In this document: positions 1-8,608 of the stretch, in pieces
Position numbering within the stretch: position 1 is the first letter of the stretch
Layout: each line of letters begins with the position of its first letter
Origin: Nocardioides antri
GTDB lineage: Bacteria; Actinomycetota; Actinomycetes; Propionibacteriales; Nocardioidaceae
NCBI RefSeq assembly: GCF_008373765.1
Contig: NZ_VUJW01000003.1
Span: 620,001 to 684,000 of the forward strand
Length of the DNA stretch: 64,000 nt
Reading direction: 5' to 3'
The notes under the pieces: model-generated
Seen by the model: only the letters and a program-made list of their open reading frames with translations
Told to the model about the DNA's origin: nothing
The model's database searches: none
Made by a program: the position numbers and the translations under genes

Positions 1-19
1 GTGCGGTCGTCCACCGAGC

Positions 20-1195
20 CTAGGCCGGGGCCTCCGGTCCGATCCCGAGGGCGATCGTGAGCGCCAGGACGGTCTGCGGATCGTCGAGCTTGTCGCCGTA
101 GAGCTCGCGCAGCTGCGTCATGCGGTACCGCACGGTCTGCGGGTGCACGAACAGCGCGGCGGCGACATCGTCGCGCCGGCCCTGGTGGAGCAGCCAGGCG
201 CGCAGCGTCTCGGCGAGCTTGCCGGCGGTCGCGGGGCGGAGGCCGGACAGCGGGGCGAGCGCGGCCTCCCGCAGGTCGGCGAGCGCGCCGGGATCGGCCG
301 TCAGGACGAGCTCCGGGAGGTGCGCCTCGGTGTCGCCGTCGAGCCCGCGCTCCTCCGCCCGCAGGGCGCGTTCATACGACGTCCGCACCTCCAGCCACGG
401 CCGCGCCGGGCCCACCGTGCAGCTGCGCCCCTCGACCGCCCGGAGGAGCGCGCCCCGGCGGTGCCCGTGGACGTCGGGGACGAGGAGCAGGGAGGCAGCG
501 TCGAGCTCGGGCAGGTCGTTCGCCTGCAGTGTGCCCTGGTGCACCATCTGCAGGAGCGACCCGACCTGCGACTCGGGCACGATCACGGCCGTCAGCGTCG
601 AGGGCGGCGCCCACTCGGCCCGCTCGGCAGCGGCGACCACCGTCTTCTCGGGGGCACCGGTGATGAGGTGCCGCGCGATCCGGTCGAGCAGCCGCTGGCG
701 GACCCGGCCGGCGGTCGCCGACTCGTCGCCGTGCCCGGAGACGCTGGCGGCGGAGAGCTCGTCGATGTAGGCCCACACCGCCTGGGCGAAGGTCGCCATG
801 GTCGCCGCGTCCACGCCGTTCTCGACGGCCACGGCGGAGAGGCGCTGCCACGCCACGCCGGCACCGATCCGGTACGCCGACAGGAGCGCCTCGGAACTGC
901 GCCCGCTGCGCGCCTCGCCCCTCCCCAGCTGGTAGGCACCCTCGATCGCAGGCGCCATCCGGGTCTGCTCGTTGCCACGCCGGCGCTCCGCCGCCGACAG
1001 GAAGCCGCCCAGGGCCAGCTGGACGGCCGAGCGGATGGTCTCGCCCATCGGCCCGCTGAACGCGTCGGTGTAGCTCGGCACCTCGTCGATGACCGCAGCC
1101 ACCACGTCCTCGGCGACCATCGGGAGGGCCGCCCGCATGGCGACCGTCACCTCGGGCGGCAGTACCATCGTGGTGGCGAGCACTCGACGCGCCAT
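20..1195 (-). CDS. PucR-family (CdaR-type) transcriptional regulator
   Basis: This is a predicted DNA-binding activator/repressor of 391 aa. The C-terminus carries the PucR-type helix-turn-helix (FVHPQTVRYRMTQL), preceded by a GGDEF-like/CdaR middle region and an all-helical N-terminal sensor domain. The frame could extend to 1243, but the ATG at 1195 has AAGGAG six bases upstream and is the better start. It is transcribed away from the ferredoxin reductase/desaturase pair, with about 95 bp between the two starts, so it probably controls that pair and itself. Its effector cannot be read from the sequence. Class assignment is secure; the target is inferred from position. Confidence 0.88.
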   Translation of the reverse strand: MARRVLATTMVLPPEVTVAMRAALPMVAEDVVAAVIDEVPSYTDAFSGPMGETIRSAVQLALGGFLSAAERRRGNEQTRMAPAIEGAYQLGRGEARSGRSSEALLSAYRIGAGVAWQRLSAVAVENGVDAATMATFAQAVWAYIDELSAASVSGHGDESATAGRVRQRLLDRIARHLITGAPEKTVVAAAERAEWAPPSTLTAVIVPESQVGSLLQMVHQGTLQANDLPELDAASLLLVPDVHGHRRGALLRAVEGRSCTVGPARPWLEVRTSYERALRAEERGLDGDTEAHLPELVLTADPGALADLREAALAPLSGLRPATAGKLAETLRAWLLHQGRRDDVAAALFVHPQTVRYRMTQLRELYGDKLDDPQTVLALTIALGIGPEAPA

Positions 1196-1205
1196 GAACC
1201 ACTCC

Positions 1206-1226
1206 TTTTGTTCGCGAAGGACAAAA
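1206..1226. promoter_or_regulatory. Inverted repeat over the PucR-type gene leader
   Basis: TTTTGT and ACAAAA form 6-bp arms around a 9-bp spacer that contains the palindrome TTCGCGAA (1211-1218). The repeat overlaps the ribosome-binding region of the regulator and lies between the two divergent genes. This position fits autoregulation, but there is no second copy to support it. Confidence 0.35.
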
Positions 1227-1290
1227 ACCGGCTCCAGATTCACCGCGACCTGTCATGACTCTACCGCGGGGATCAGGAAGTCTGAGTGTT

Positions 1291-2424
1291 GTGAGTTCGA
1301 CCAGCTTCTCTGCCCCCTTCCTGGTCCGGAGCGCCCAGCGCGGCCGGCTGCGCCGCCGCCTGCGTGCCGTCGCCGACGCTGCCGTGACCCCCCTCTCCAT
1401 CGACGACGTCCTCGACAGCTTCCACCCGCTGCGCTCGGGCACCGACCTGCGCGGCAAGATCGTCTCCGTCGAGCCCGAGACGGCCGACGCGGCGACGATC
1501 GTCATCAAGCCCGGTCGCGACTGGTTCGGCCACGAGCCCGGCCAGTACGTCCAGGTCGGCGTCGACGTCGACGGCGTCCGGCTGTGGCGCTGCTACTCGC
1601 TGACCCACGGCCCGCGCGCCGACGGCAACATCAGCATCACCGTCAAGGCGATCCCCGGCGGCGTCGTCTCCCACCACCTCGTGCACGAGGCCCGCCCCGG
1701 CCAGCTGGTGCACCTCCAGCAGGCCGCCGGTGACTTCGTGCTCCCGATGCCGATCCCGCAGCAGCTGTTGATGGTGACCGCCGGCTCCGGCATCACCCCG
1801 GTCATCGGCATGCTGCGCAACCTCTTCTCGAAGGCTCACCGGCCCGACGTCGACATCACCCTCGTCCACGTCAACCAGGCCGAGCCGCACTCGATCTTCA
1901 AGGACGAGCTCCGCGCCCACGCCGCGGCCGGGCACCTCCGGCTGATCGAGCACTTCGACGACCGCGACGGGCTGCTCGACCTGGCCCGCCTCGAGTCCCT
2001 CGTGCCCGACATCGGCCTCCGCGCGGCGTACGCCTGCGGGCCGAGCGGCCTGCTCGACGCCCTCGAGGAGTGGTACGACGAGCGCGGGCTGTCGCTCAAC
2101 ACCGAGCGGTTCCGTCCCGCACTGCTCGCCCCCGACGGCGCAGCCGGCGAGGGTGGGACCGTCGCGTTCGCCGACGGCACCGTCGTCGACGCCGACGGGG
2201 CGACCCCGATCCTCGACGCCGCCGAGTCGGCCGGCGTCCTCATGCCCAGCGGCTGCCGGATGGGCATCTGCATGGGCTGCGTGCTTCCGATGAAGGAGGG
2301 CGCCGTCCGTGACCTCCGCAACGGTGAGATCACCGTCGCCGTCCCCGGGGAGACCGCCCCGGGCGGCGTGAAGATCCAGACCTGCATCAGCGCCGCTGCC
2401 GGCGACTGCCACCTCGACCACTGA
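1291..2424 (+). CDS. Ferredoxin reductase with C-terminal 2Fe-2S domain (desaturase electron donor)
   Basis: This is a 377-aa NAD(P)H-dependent flavoprotein that should pass electrons to the adjacent desaturase. In order it has a FAD-binding domain with RCYSLTH, an NAD(P)-binding domain with TAGSGITPVIGMLRN, and a plant-type ferredoxin domain with the cysteine pattern CRMGICMGC followed by a distant QTC. Mycobacterial Rv3230c, the partner of DesA3, has the same architecture and the same neighbour. The GTG at 1291 is chosen because AGGAAG lies 10 bases upstream; an ATG at 1255 has no ribosome-binding site. The desaturase starts 13 bp after its stop, so the two form an operon. Confidence 0.9.
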   Translation: MSSTSFSAPFLVRSAQRGRLRRRLRAVADAAVTPLSIDDVLDSFHPLRSGTDLRGKIVSVEPETADAATIVIKPGRDWFGHEPGQYVQVGVDVDGVRLWRCYSLTHGPRADGNISITVKAIPGGVVSHHLVHEARPGQLVHLQQAAGDFVLPMPIPQQLLMVTAGSGITPVIGMLRNLFSKAHRPDVDITLVHVNQAEPHSIFKDELRAHAAAGHLRLIEHFDDRDGLLDLARLESLVPDIGLRAAYACGPSGLLDALEEWYDERGLSLNTERFRPALLAPDGAAGEGGTVAFADGTVVDADGATPILDAAESAGVLMPSGCRMGICMGCVLPMKEGAVRDLRNGEITVAVPGETAPGGVKIQTCISAAAGDCHLDH

Positions 2425-2437
2425 TCTGAGGAGCTCC

Positions 2438-3697
2438 ATGACCACGATCACCCGCAAGCAGCAGAACCCCACCGCCCACCTCACGCCCGAGGACATCGAG
2501 GCGATCGGCGCCGAGCTCGACGCGATCCGCCAGGAGGTGCTCGACTCCCGCGGCGAGCGCGACGCGCGCTACATCCGCACGATGGTCGACGTCCAGCGCA
2601 AGCTCGAGCTGGGCTCGCGCGCCGTGCTCCTCTTCAGCGCGCTCCCGCCGGCCTGGCTGGTCGGCACGGCCGGCCTGTCGGTGGCCAAGATCCTCGAGAA
2701 CATGGAGATCGGCCACAACGTCATGCACGGGCAGTGGGACTGGATGCGCGACCCCAAGATCCACTCGACGAGCTGGGAGTGGGACAACGCCTCCCCCTCG
2801 GAGGGCTGGAAGCACTCGCACAACCAGATCCACCACACCTACACGAACATCGTCGGCAAGGACAACGACCTCGGCTACGGCATCATGCGCGTGGACGAGG
2901 ACCAGCGCTGGCACCCGCGCTTCCTCGTCCAGCCGCTGTGGAACTTCATCAACGCCTGCATCTTCGAGTACGGCATCGCGGCGTATGACCTCGACCTCGG
3001 CCGCAACCTGCGCAAGCCGAAGGGCGACCGGGCGGCCGGGATGAAGGACCCCGAGTTCCAGCGGCGCGCGAAGCAGACCCTGGCCAAGATCCGCCGGCAG
3101 GCGACCAAGGACTACGTCGTGCACCCGCTGCTGTCGGCCCCGACCGGCTCGCTGCTGCCGACGCTGGCCGCCAACGCGACGGCCAACCTGGTCCGCAACC
3201 TGTGGTCGCACTCGGTGATCATGTGCGGTCACTTCCCCGAGGGCGTCGAGACGTTCGAGCTGGCCTCCATCCCCGACAAGGAGACCCGCGGCGAGTGGTA
3301 CCTCCGCCAGATGCTGGGCTCCGCCAACATCTCGGGCTCCAAGGCGATGCACATCATGACGGGCAACCTGTCCCACCAGATCGAGCACCACCTGTTCCCG
3401 GACCTGCCCAGCAACCGCTACGCCGAGGTCGCGCCGAAGGTGAAGGCCGTCTTCGAGAAGTACGACCTCAACTACTGCAGCCGCCCGCTGGTGCCCCAGG
3501 TCTACTCCGCGTGGCACAAGGTCTTCCGCCTGTCGCTGCCGAACGGCTGGCTGGAGACCACCAACAAGCGCAACCTGCCGAGCCAGCTGAAGCTGCTCTA
3601 CAAGCTGGCCACCGGCGACCGGAAGACCCGCCGGGTGCTCACCCGGGCGCTGGAGATGAAGGCGAAGGCGCAGCAGAAGTACGTCGCTGCGGCGTGA
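2438..3697 (+). CDS. Acyl-CoA/fatty-acid desaturase, DesA3-like
   Basis: This membrane di-iron desaturase (419 aa) inserts a double bond into a fatty acyl chain, probably stearoyl-CoA to oleoyl-CoA as in mycobacterial DesA3. Three histidine boxes are visible: HNVMH at residues 93-97, HSHNQIHH at 126-133 and HQIEHH at 313-318. They are separated by hydrophobic stretches. A GAGGAG ribosome-binding site precedes the ATG. The gene follows the reductase that should supply its electrons, and both are probably controlled by the divergent PucR-type regulator. The exact double-bond position is inferred from family membership only. Confidence 0.92.
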   Translation: MTTITRKQQNPTAHLTPEDIEAIGAELDAIRQEVLDSRGERDARYIRTMVDVQRKLELGSRAVLLFSALPPAWLVGTAGLSVAKILENMEIGHNVMHGQWDWMRDPKIHSTSWEWDNASPSEGWKHSHNQIHHTYTNIVGKDNDLGYGIMRVDEDQRWHPRFLVQPLWNFINACIFEYGIAAYDLDLGRNLRKPKGDRAAGMKDPEFQRRAKQTLAKIRRQATKDYVVHPLLSAPTGSLLPTLAANATANLVRNLWSHSVIMCGHFPEGVETFELASIPDKETRGEWYLRQMLGSANISGSKAMHIMTGNLSHQIEHHLFPDLPSNRYAEVAPKVKAVFEKYDLNYCSRPLVPQVYSAWHKVFRLSLPNGWLETTNKRNLPSQLKLLYKLATGDRKTRRVLTRALEMKAKAQQKYVAAA

Positions 3698-3770
3698 CCG
3701 CTGCTCGTCCCTGAGGACCATTTCGGTCGAAGTGACGCATGGCGGGACCGGCGCTGGAAACGTTGGGGAC

Positions 3771-4394
3771 ATGGCTCCCCGATCGCTCACCCCGTTGCTC
3801 GCCCTCGCCGTACTGGTCCTCGCGCTGAGCGCGTGCGAGGAGGACGCGGACCCGTCCGCTGAGACCGTGGACGGCGCACCCGTGAAGGCGATCCCGGCGG
3901 ACGCGTCGGTGGCCTGGTCGACCTCCATCGAGGACGACTGGGACGCCACCGACGCGGTCGCCGTGGGCGACATGGTCCTCGTCGCCACCAAGTGGGACCT
4001 GGAGGAGGACTCCGCCGTCACCGGCTACGACACCGAGGGCCAGCAGTGGTGGCAGGAGGGACCGGGCTACGGGACCATCGAGCTCACCGTGCTCGACGAC
4101 GGCACCGTCCAGGCCTGCGACGACCTCGGCGGCGAGATCCTCGACCCGGCCACGGGTGAGGTCGTCCGCGAGGCCACGGCGGAGGAGTGCCCGGAGGAGT
4201 TCGACGGCGCCGACACCACCGCCGACGACGTCTACGAGGTCGACGGCTCCGAGCTGGTGGTGTACGACGACGTCGAGCACTCCGAGGAGCGGTACCGGAT
4301 CGGCCTCCGCGACTCCGACGCCGTCGCCTGGGGAGTCCAGGGCGGCGTGGTGACCTACAGCGAGGGCACCCACGAGGTCCGCTTCTACCGCTGA
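3771..4394 (+). CDS. Small lipoprotein with PQQ-like repeat sequence
   Basis: This 207-aa protein is probably anchored outside the membrane. It has a signal peptide ending in a lipobox (ALSAC, cysteine near residue 22) followed by an acidic linker. The rest resembles outer-blade strands of a PQQ/WD-like propeller (VLVATKWDLEEDSAVTGYD, VLDDGTVQACD). It is too short for a full propeller. The start is the ATG at 3771, directly before the signal sequence; an upstream in-frame ATG at 3732 would add 13 residues and spoil the signal. No specific function is recognised. Confidence 0.72.
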   Translation: MAPRSLTPLLALAVLVLALSACEEDADPSAETVDGAPVKAIPADASVAWSTSIEDDWDATDAVAVGDMVLVATKWDLEEDSAVTGYDTEGQQWWQEGPGYGTIELTVLDDGTVQACDDLGGEILDPATGEVVREATAEECPEEFDGADTTADDVYEVDGSELVVYDDVEHSEERYRIGLRDSDAVAWGVQGGVVTYSEGTHEVRFYR

Positions 4395-4417
4395 CCGCGT
4401 TGGCCTCCCGCCTTAAG

Positions 4418-4431
4418 TTACCTGCGGGTAA
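4418..4431. promoter_or_regulatory. Operator TTACCTGCGGGTAA before the enoyl-CoA hydratase gene
   Basis: TTACC and GGTAA form an inverted repeat that ends 10 bp before the hydratase start codon. Closely similar 14-mers lie upstream of the acyl-CoA dehydrogenase gene (16140-16153) and of the etfD-like gene (34309-34322). All three share YTAC-N6-GTAA with a central GC. A common TetR-type beta-oxidation regulator is the likely reader, which is inference. Confidence 0.6.
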
Positions 4432-4441
4432 GGTTGGCTCC

Positions 4442-5236
4442 ATGAGCAACGTGACCTGCCGGATCGAGGACGGCGTCGCCCACGTGCGACTGGACCGACC
4501 CGAGAAGCTCAACGCACTGACCCTGCCGATCCTCCGCGACCTCGCGGCGACGGCCCACGGCCTGCGCAAGGACAAGAGCCTGCGCGCGGTCGTGGTGGCC
4601 GGCGAGGGCGACGCGTTCTGCGCCGGCCTCGACTTCGCGAGCGTGATGCGGAACCCGGCCGGGATCGCGAAGGCGTTCGTCCCGGTGCCGTTCCGCGGCA
4701 CGAACCTGTTCCAGGAGGCGTGCTGGGCGTGGCGCCGGGTGCCTGTTCCGGTCATCGCGGCGGTGCACGGCCACTGCCTCGGCGGCGGTCTCCAGATCGC
4801 GCTGGCTGCGGACTTCCGGATCGCGACGCCGGACTCGCGCTGGTCGGTACTCGAGGGCAAGTGGGGCCTGATCCCGGACATGTCAGGCATCCAGAGCATC
4901 GCCGAGCTGGTCGGCATCGACCGGGCCAAGCTGCTCACCATGACGGCAGAGGTGTTCGACGGCAGCCGCGCCGCCGAGCTCGGCCTGGTCACCACGCTCG
5001 ACAACGACCCGACCGCCGGCGCCGAGCGGCTCGCCGCCGAGCTGGCCGCCAAGTCGCCGGACGCGCTGGCAGCCGCCAAGAGGCTCTTCAACAACACCTG
5101 GCACGCGTCGCCGCGTCGTACCTTCGCCCGCGAGCGCGTCGAGCAGGCCTTCCTGCTCGCGGCGCGCAACACCAAGGCCGCCCGGGAGGCGGCGTTCAAC
5201 AAGTTGCGGCCGGAGTACGGCCCGCGCGGCCGCTGA
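4442..5236 (+). CDS. Enoyl-CoA hydratase/isomerase (crotonase family)
   Basis: This 264-aa cytoplasmic crotonase-fold protein is expected to hydrate 2-enoyl-CoA in beta-oxidation. It contains the substrate-binding signature DRPEKLNAL near the N-terminus, GDAFCAGLDF around residues 58-67 (oxyanion hole) and the family core HGHCLGGGLQIALAADFRIA near 106-125. Position 65-67 has GLD where classical hydratases often have a different residue, so isomerase or other crotonase chemistry remains possible. The ATG at 4442 starts a typical N-terminus; the open frame further upstream overlaps the lipoprotein gene and is not coding. The inverted repeat at 4418-4431 sits in its promoter. Confidence 0.9.
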   Translation: MSNVTCRIEDGVAHVRLDRPEKLNALTLPILRDLAATAHGLRKDKSLRAVVVAGEGDAFCAGLDFASVMRNPAGIAKAFVPVPFRGTNLFQEACWAWRRVPVPVIAAVHGHCLGGGLQIALAADFRIATPDSRWSVLEGKWGLIPDMSGIQSIAELVGIDRAKLLTMTAEVFDGSRAAELGLVTTLDNDPTAGAERLAAELAAKSPDALAAAKRLFNNTWHASPRRTFARERVEQAFLLAARNTKAAREAAFNKLRPEYGPRGR

Positions 5237-5243
5237 GCTCGCC

Positions 5244-6299
5244 TCACCGCTGGTCGAGGGACCGCCCGTCGAACACCGTACAGACCAGGTCGCGGCGACT
5301 GCGGACCCCCGTCTTGTCGAAGATGCTCTTGAGGTGCTGCTGGACGGTCACCGGAGCAAGGACCAGCTCGTCGGCGATCATCGCCGTGGACCGTCCCATC
5401 AGCACCAGCCTCGTGATCTCGCGTTCCCGACGAGTGAGGCCGTAGGCGGCCATCAGCACGGACGAGATCCGCGCAGGTGCGGCCGGCTGGATGATCACCG
5501 CGGCCCGCTGACCTGACGGAGTTGTCATCGACGTCCCGTGGAGCACGAACCACCGACCCGTGCCCGCCCGGACCCGCACGACGGCGGCTTCGTCCCCGTT
5601 GCCGGCTCGAACGGCGACGGACAGGACCGCGACCGGGATGCCGCCGCTGTCACCGGCCAGCTCGCCCAGCCATCGGTGGGCGTTCGCGGAGACCGACTCC
5701 ACCGCGAGACCGTCGCCCAGGATCACCAACCCGGACGCGTCCGGCAGGTCGGGCTCCAGCGCCTCTCCCGGCAACAGAGCGCGATGCACGCCCTCGGCCA
5801 GATGAGGGGCGAGCGCGCGAAGGAAGGCGAGCTCGTGGGTGCTGAACTCCGGCTGACCGGGTGACCGGTTGAGCCGCAGGGTTCCCCAGGCCTCGCCCGT
5901 CCTCGCGCGCAGCGCGACGGCAACCTCCTGGTCGATGCCCTGCGGTCGCAGGTACTCGCGGAAGACGGGACTGCGCTCCGGGTGCCCGCCGGTCACCTCG
6001 TGCAAGGTCTGGACGCCTCGCTCGCTGGCGAGGACGTCGGCGGTCTTGTTCACGTCGTCGGCGGCGTACTCCCACGCGATCTGGCCGCCGACGTCGAAGA
6101 AGCAGTCGCCGCTGAAGTGGACGCTCGTGATCAGCTGCGACCAGGGGTCGACGGTGTTCCAGAACGGCGGCGCTCCGCCGATCGGGACGGCGCGGGCCAC
6201 GGTCTCACCGGCGGCCTCGAAGAACGCGTGGGCATCCAGGCCCGCGCGGGCGAGACTGCGGACACGGCCGCCCGCTTCGTCCATCGATAGTCGCGCCAT
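5244..6299 (-). CDS. LuxR-family transcriptional regulator
   Basis: This is a 351-aa predicted DNA-binding protein. The C-terminal 60 residues form a LuxR-type helix-turn-helix (LTRREREITRLVLMG...VTVQQHLKSIFDKTGV). The N-terminal 280 residues resemble a GAF-like sensor with no receiver aspartate pattern, so it is not a two-component regulator. A GGAGG ribosome-binding site lies five bases before the ATG at 6299. It is divergent from the SnoaL-like gene at 6434 and convergent with the hydratase gene, only 7 bp from the hydratase stop. Confidence 0.87.
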   Translation of the reverse strand: MARLSMDEAGGRVRSLARAGLDAHAFFEAAGETVARAVPIGGAPPFWNTVDPWSQLITSVHFSGDCFFDVGGQIAWEYAADDVNKTADVLASERGVQTLHEVTGGHPERSPVFREYLRPQGIDQEVAVALRARTGEAWGTLRLNRSPGQPEFSTHELAFLRALAPHLAEGVHRALLPGEALEPDLPDASGLVILGDGLAVESVSANAHRWLGELAGDSGGIPVAVLSVAVRAGNGDEAAVVRVRAGTGRWFVLHGTSMTTPSGQRAAVIIQPAAPARISSVLMAAYGLTRREREITRLVLMGRSTAMIADELVLAPVTVQQHLKSIFDKTGVRSRRDLVCTVFDGRSLDQR

Positions 6300-6351
6300 C
6301 GCGGCCTCCGGATTCCGACGCCATCAACGGTAACGAGGCGACGGCCGAGAT

Positions 6352-6367
6352 TGCCAGGTTTCTGGCA
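6352..6367. promoter_or_regulatory. Inverted repeat between LuxR-type regulator and SnoaL-like gene
   Basis: TGCCAG-GTTT-CTGGCA lies in the 134-bp divergent intergenic region. The position, about 55 bp upstream of the regulator start and 67 bp upstream of the SnoaL-like gene, suits an operator for the LuxR-type protein. It is a single copy and therefore unproven. Confidence 0.35.
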
Positions 6368-6433
6368 TGGACGACGGGACCGCTTCGGACCAGATTCGAG
6401 GACGTCCGCACAGCTCGAGACCGGAGGCGAGAG

Positions 6434-6856
6434 ATGACTGGCTCAGACGTGGTCCAGAGGTACGTCGACACCTACAACTCGGGAGACTCAGCCGGGCTCG
6501 GCGCCTTCTACGCAGAGGACGTCGTCCTCGAGGATCCGCTGATGCCCGAGCCGACCAAGGGGCGGGACACGGTGCTCGCGACCGCTGCGGCGTTCCGGCG
6601 CGCGTTCCCCGACATGGTCTGGACCGTCACCGGCGACCCGGTCGTCGCGAGTGGGGCGATCGCGTGGGAGGTCCATGCCGCCGGCACGATGACGGGTCCC
6701 ATGCCCGGCCCCGAGGGTGAGATCCCGGCGACCGGCAGGTCCTTCGCCGTGGACATGGGCATCTTCTGGACCCTGGGTCCGGACGACCGCATCACCGAGG
6801 AGCACGCCCACTTCGACGCGACGGGGATGCTGGCCCAGCTCGGCCTGACGCCGTGA
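6434..6856 (+). CDS. SnoaL-like / NTF2-fold protein
   Basis: This is a 140-aa single-domain protein of the NTF2-like superfamily, which includes SnoaL polyketide cyclases, ester cyclases and limonene-epoxide-type enzymes. Recognisable features are the N-terminal helix VVQRYVDTYNSGD, FYAEDVVLEDP, and the closing strand region EEHAHFDATGMLAQLG. GGAGG lies seven bases before the ATG. It is divergent from the LuxR-type regulator, which probably controls it. The substrate cannot be assigned; some family members are non-catalytic binding proteins. Confidence 0.85.
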   Translation: MTGSDVVQRYVDTYNSGDSAGLGAFYAEDVVLEDPLMPEPTKGRDTVLATAAAFRRAFPDMVWTVTGDPVVASGAIAWEVHAAGTMTGPMPGPEGEIPATGRSFAVDMGIFWTLGPDDRITEEHAHFDATGMLAQLGLTP

Positions 6857-6880
6857 CGTGCGGCTGCACCTCGGGCAGCG

Positions 6881-8458
6881 CTACGACCGCCCGTCGTCGC
6901 CGCAGGCGACCAGCTCGTCGACCGGTTGCGGCTCCTCGTTCAACAGGCCGGCCCGGCCGCGGGTGAGGACGAACGCGGCCAGGGCCAGCGACGCGACCGC
7001 TGCGATGAGCGCGCCGAGGTGGACACCCGTGGTGAAGGCCGCCTCGGCGGCGGCCACCAGCGCCTCCCCGGCCGCCGAGGGCAGCCCCTCCGCGACCTCG
7101 ACGGCTCCGCCGAGCGTGCCCCGGGCTGCCTCGCCCTGCTCGGAGGAAAGGCTGCCGGGAAGGGCGTCGTCGACGTCGCGGCGGTAGACCGCCACGCCGA
7201 TGCTGCCGAGCACCGCGATGCCGAGGGCACCACCGACCTCCGCCGCTGTCTCGGAGACACCGGCCGCGGCCCCCGCCCGCTCGGGCGGCGCGGACGCCAT
7301 GATCAGGTCGTTGGTGAGGGTGAAGACCGGCGACATGCCGAGCGAGAACGCGACCGACCCCAGGACGATGAGCGGAAGCCCACTACCGGGCTCGATGCCG
7401 AGGAGCAGACCGAACCCGAGGGCAGCCAGCACCAGGCCGCCGCCCATCAGCCAGGTCGGGTCGATCCGGCGGGCCAGCACCGGTGTCACGTTGGAGCCCA
7501 CGACGAACGACAGCGCCCACGGCAGCGTCCACAGCCCGGCCTCGAGCGGCGTCATGCCGAGCACCAGCTGGAGGTACTGCGGGATGAAGAGGAACCCGCC
7601 GAAGATGACGAAGATCCCGATGCCGTACGTCGCCAGCGCGGCGCTGAACGCCGGGATCCGGAACAGCGACAGGTCGATGAGCGGGTCCACCAGCCGTCGC
7701 TGGCGTCGTATGAAGACGATCGCCAGTGCCACCCCGGCCAGGGCGGTGACGACCGCGGCAGTCGTCATCCCGTCCTGCGCGGCCCGCTTGAGCCCGTAGA
7801 CGAGCCCGAGCATGGCGGACAACGACAACGCGGCGCTGGGCAGGTCGGCGCGGCCCGCGTCAGGGTCGCGGTACTCCGGCAGCAGCCGCGGCCCGAGCAC
7901 GAGCAGCGCGACCATCACCGGGACGTTGAGCAGGAACACCGCGCCCCACCAGAAGTACTCCAGGACCACCCCACCCAGCACGGGCCCGATCGCAGCGCCC
8001 GCCGAGAAGCTCGTGATCCAGATCCCGATCGCGGTGGTGCGCTGCCGGGGGTCGTGGAACATGCTCCGGATCAGGGAGAGCGTCGACGGTGCCAGCGTCG
8101 CGCCCGACACTCCGAGCAGCGCACGGGTGACGATCAGCATCTCCGGCGACGTGGAGAACGCGGCGAGCACCGAGGTGACCCCGAACGCCGCGGCCCCGAT
8201 CAGCAGGAGCCGACGGCGGCCGATCCGGTCACCGAGGCTGCCCATCGTGATCAGCGACCCGGCGATCATGAACCCGTAGATGTCGATGATCCACAGCATC
8301 TGCGTGCTGCTGGGCTGCAGGTCGGCGCTGATCGCCGGCACGGCGAGGTGCAGGACGGTCAGGTCCATCACGTAGAGCACGCAGGCAAGCGCGATCACGG
8401 CAAGGCCCCACCACTCACGCCGCCCGGCCCTCGGGGTGGTGCTGGCCTGCTCGGTCAT
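6881..8458 (-). CDS. MFS transporter, DHA2 family (14 TM)
   Basis: This 525-aa proton-driven exporter of the drug:H+ antiporter-2 type has about 14 hydrophobic segments. The MFS motif-A GSLGDRIGRRR lies near residue 75 in the loop after TM2, and there is a long cytoplasmic-to-TM9 linker. The frame runs up to 8506, but ATG 8458 (MTEQAST) has AGAGGA seven bases upstream and is the likely start. It is divergent from the ECF sigma factor, with 150 bp between starts, which suggests shared control. The substrate is unknown; multidrug or antibiotic export is typical of the family. Confidence 0.9.
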   Translation of the reverse strand: MTEQASTTPRAGRREWWGLAVIALACVLYVMDLTVLHLAVPAISADLQPSSTQMLWIIDIYGFMIAGSLITMGSLGDRIGRRRLLLIGAAAFGVTSVLAAFSTSPEMLIVTRALLGVSGATLAPSTLSLIRSMFHDPRQRTTAIGIWITSFSAGAAIGPVLGGVVLEYFWWGAVFLLNVPVMVALLVLGPRLLPEYRDPDAGRADLPSAALSLSAMLGLVYGLKRAAQDGMTTAAVVTALAGVALAIVFIRRQRRLVDPLIDLSLFRIPAFSAALATYGIGIFVIFGGFLFIPQYLQLVLGMTPLEAGLWTLPWALSFVVGSNVTPVLARRIDPTWLMGGGLVLAALGFGLLLGIEPGSGLPLIVLGSVAFSLGMSPVFTLTNDLIMASAPPERAGAAAGVSETAAEVGGALGIAVLGSIGVAVYRRDVDDALPGSLSSEQGEAARGTLGGAVEVAEGLPSAAGEALVAAAEAAFTTGVHLGALIAAVASLALAAFVLTRGRAGLLNEEPQPVDELVACGDDGRS

Positions 8459-8608
8459 GGATCGTCCTCTCGTCGCGTCTTTCATATTGACGGTCGCCAC
8501 CGACAAAGCTCATCGGTCCTCGATCGGCCCCCGACACATCCGACCGCTCAGATCTCGCACTCTCGGTCGTCGACATCAAGTGACAGCCCTGCGACCGTAG
8601 GAGACACC

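Noticed and set aside
6926-8608. Apparent 560-residue N-terminal extension of the ECF sigma factor
   Set aside because: It is antisense to the MFS transporter gene and low in complexity. GTG 8609 has its own ribosome-binding site and gives the normal family length.
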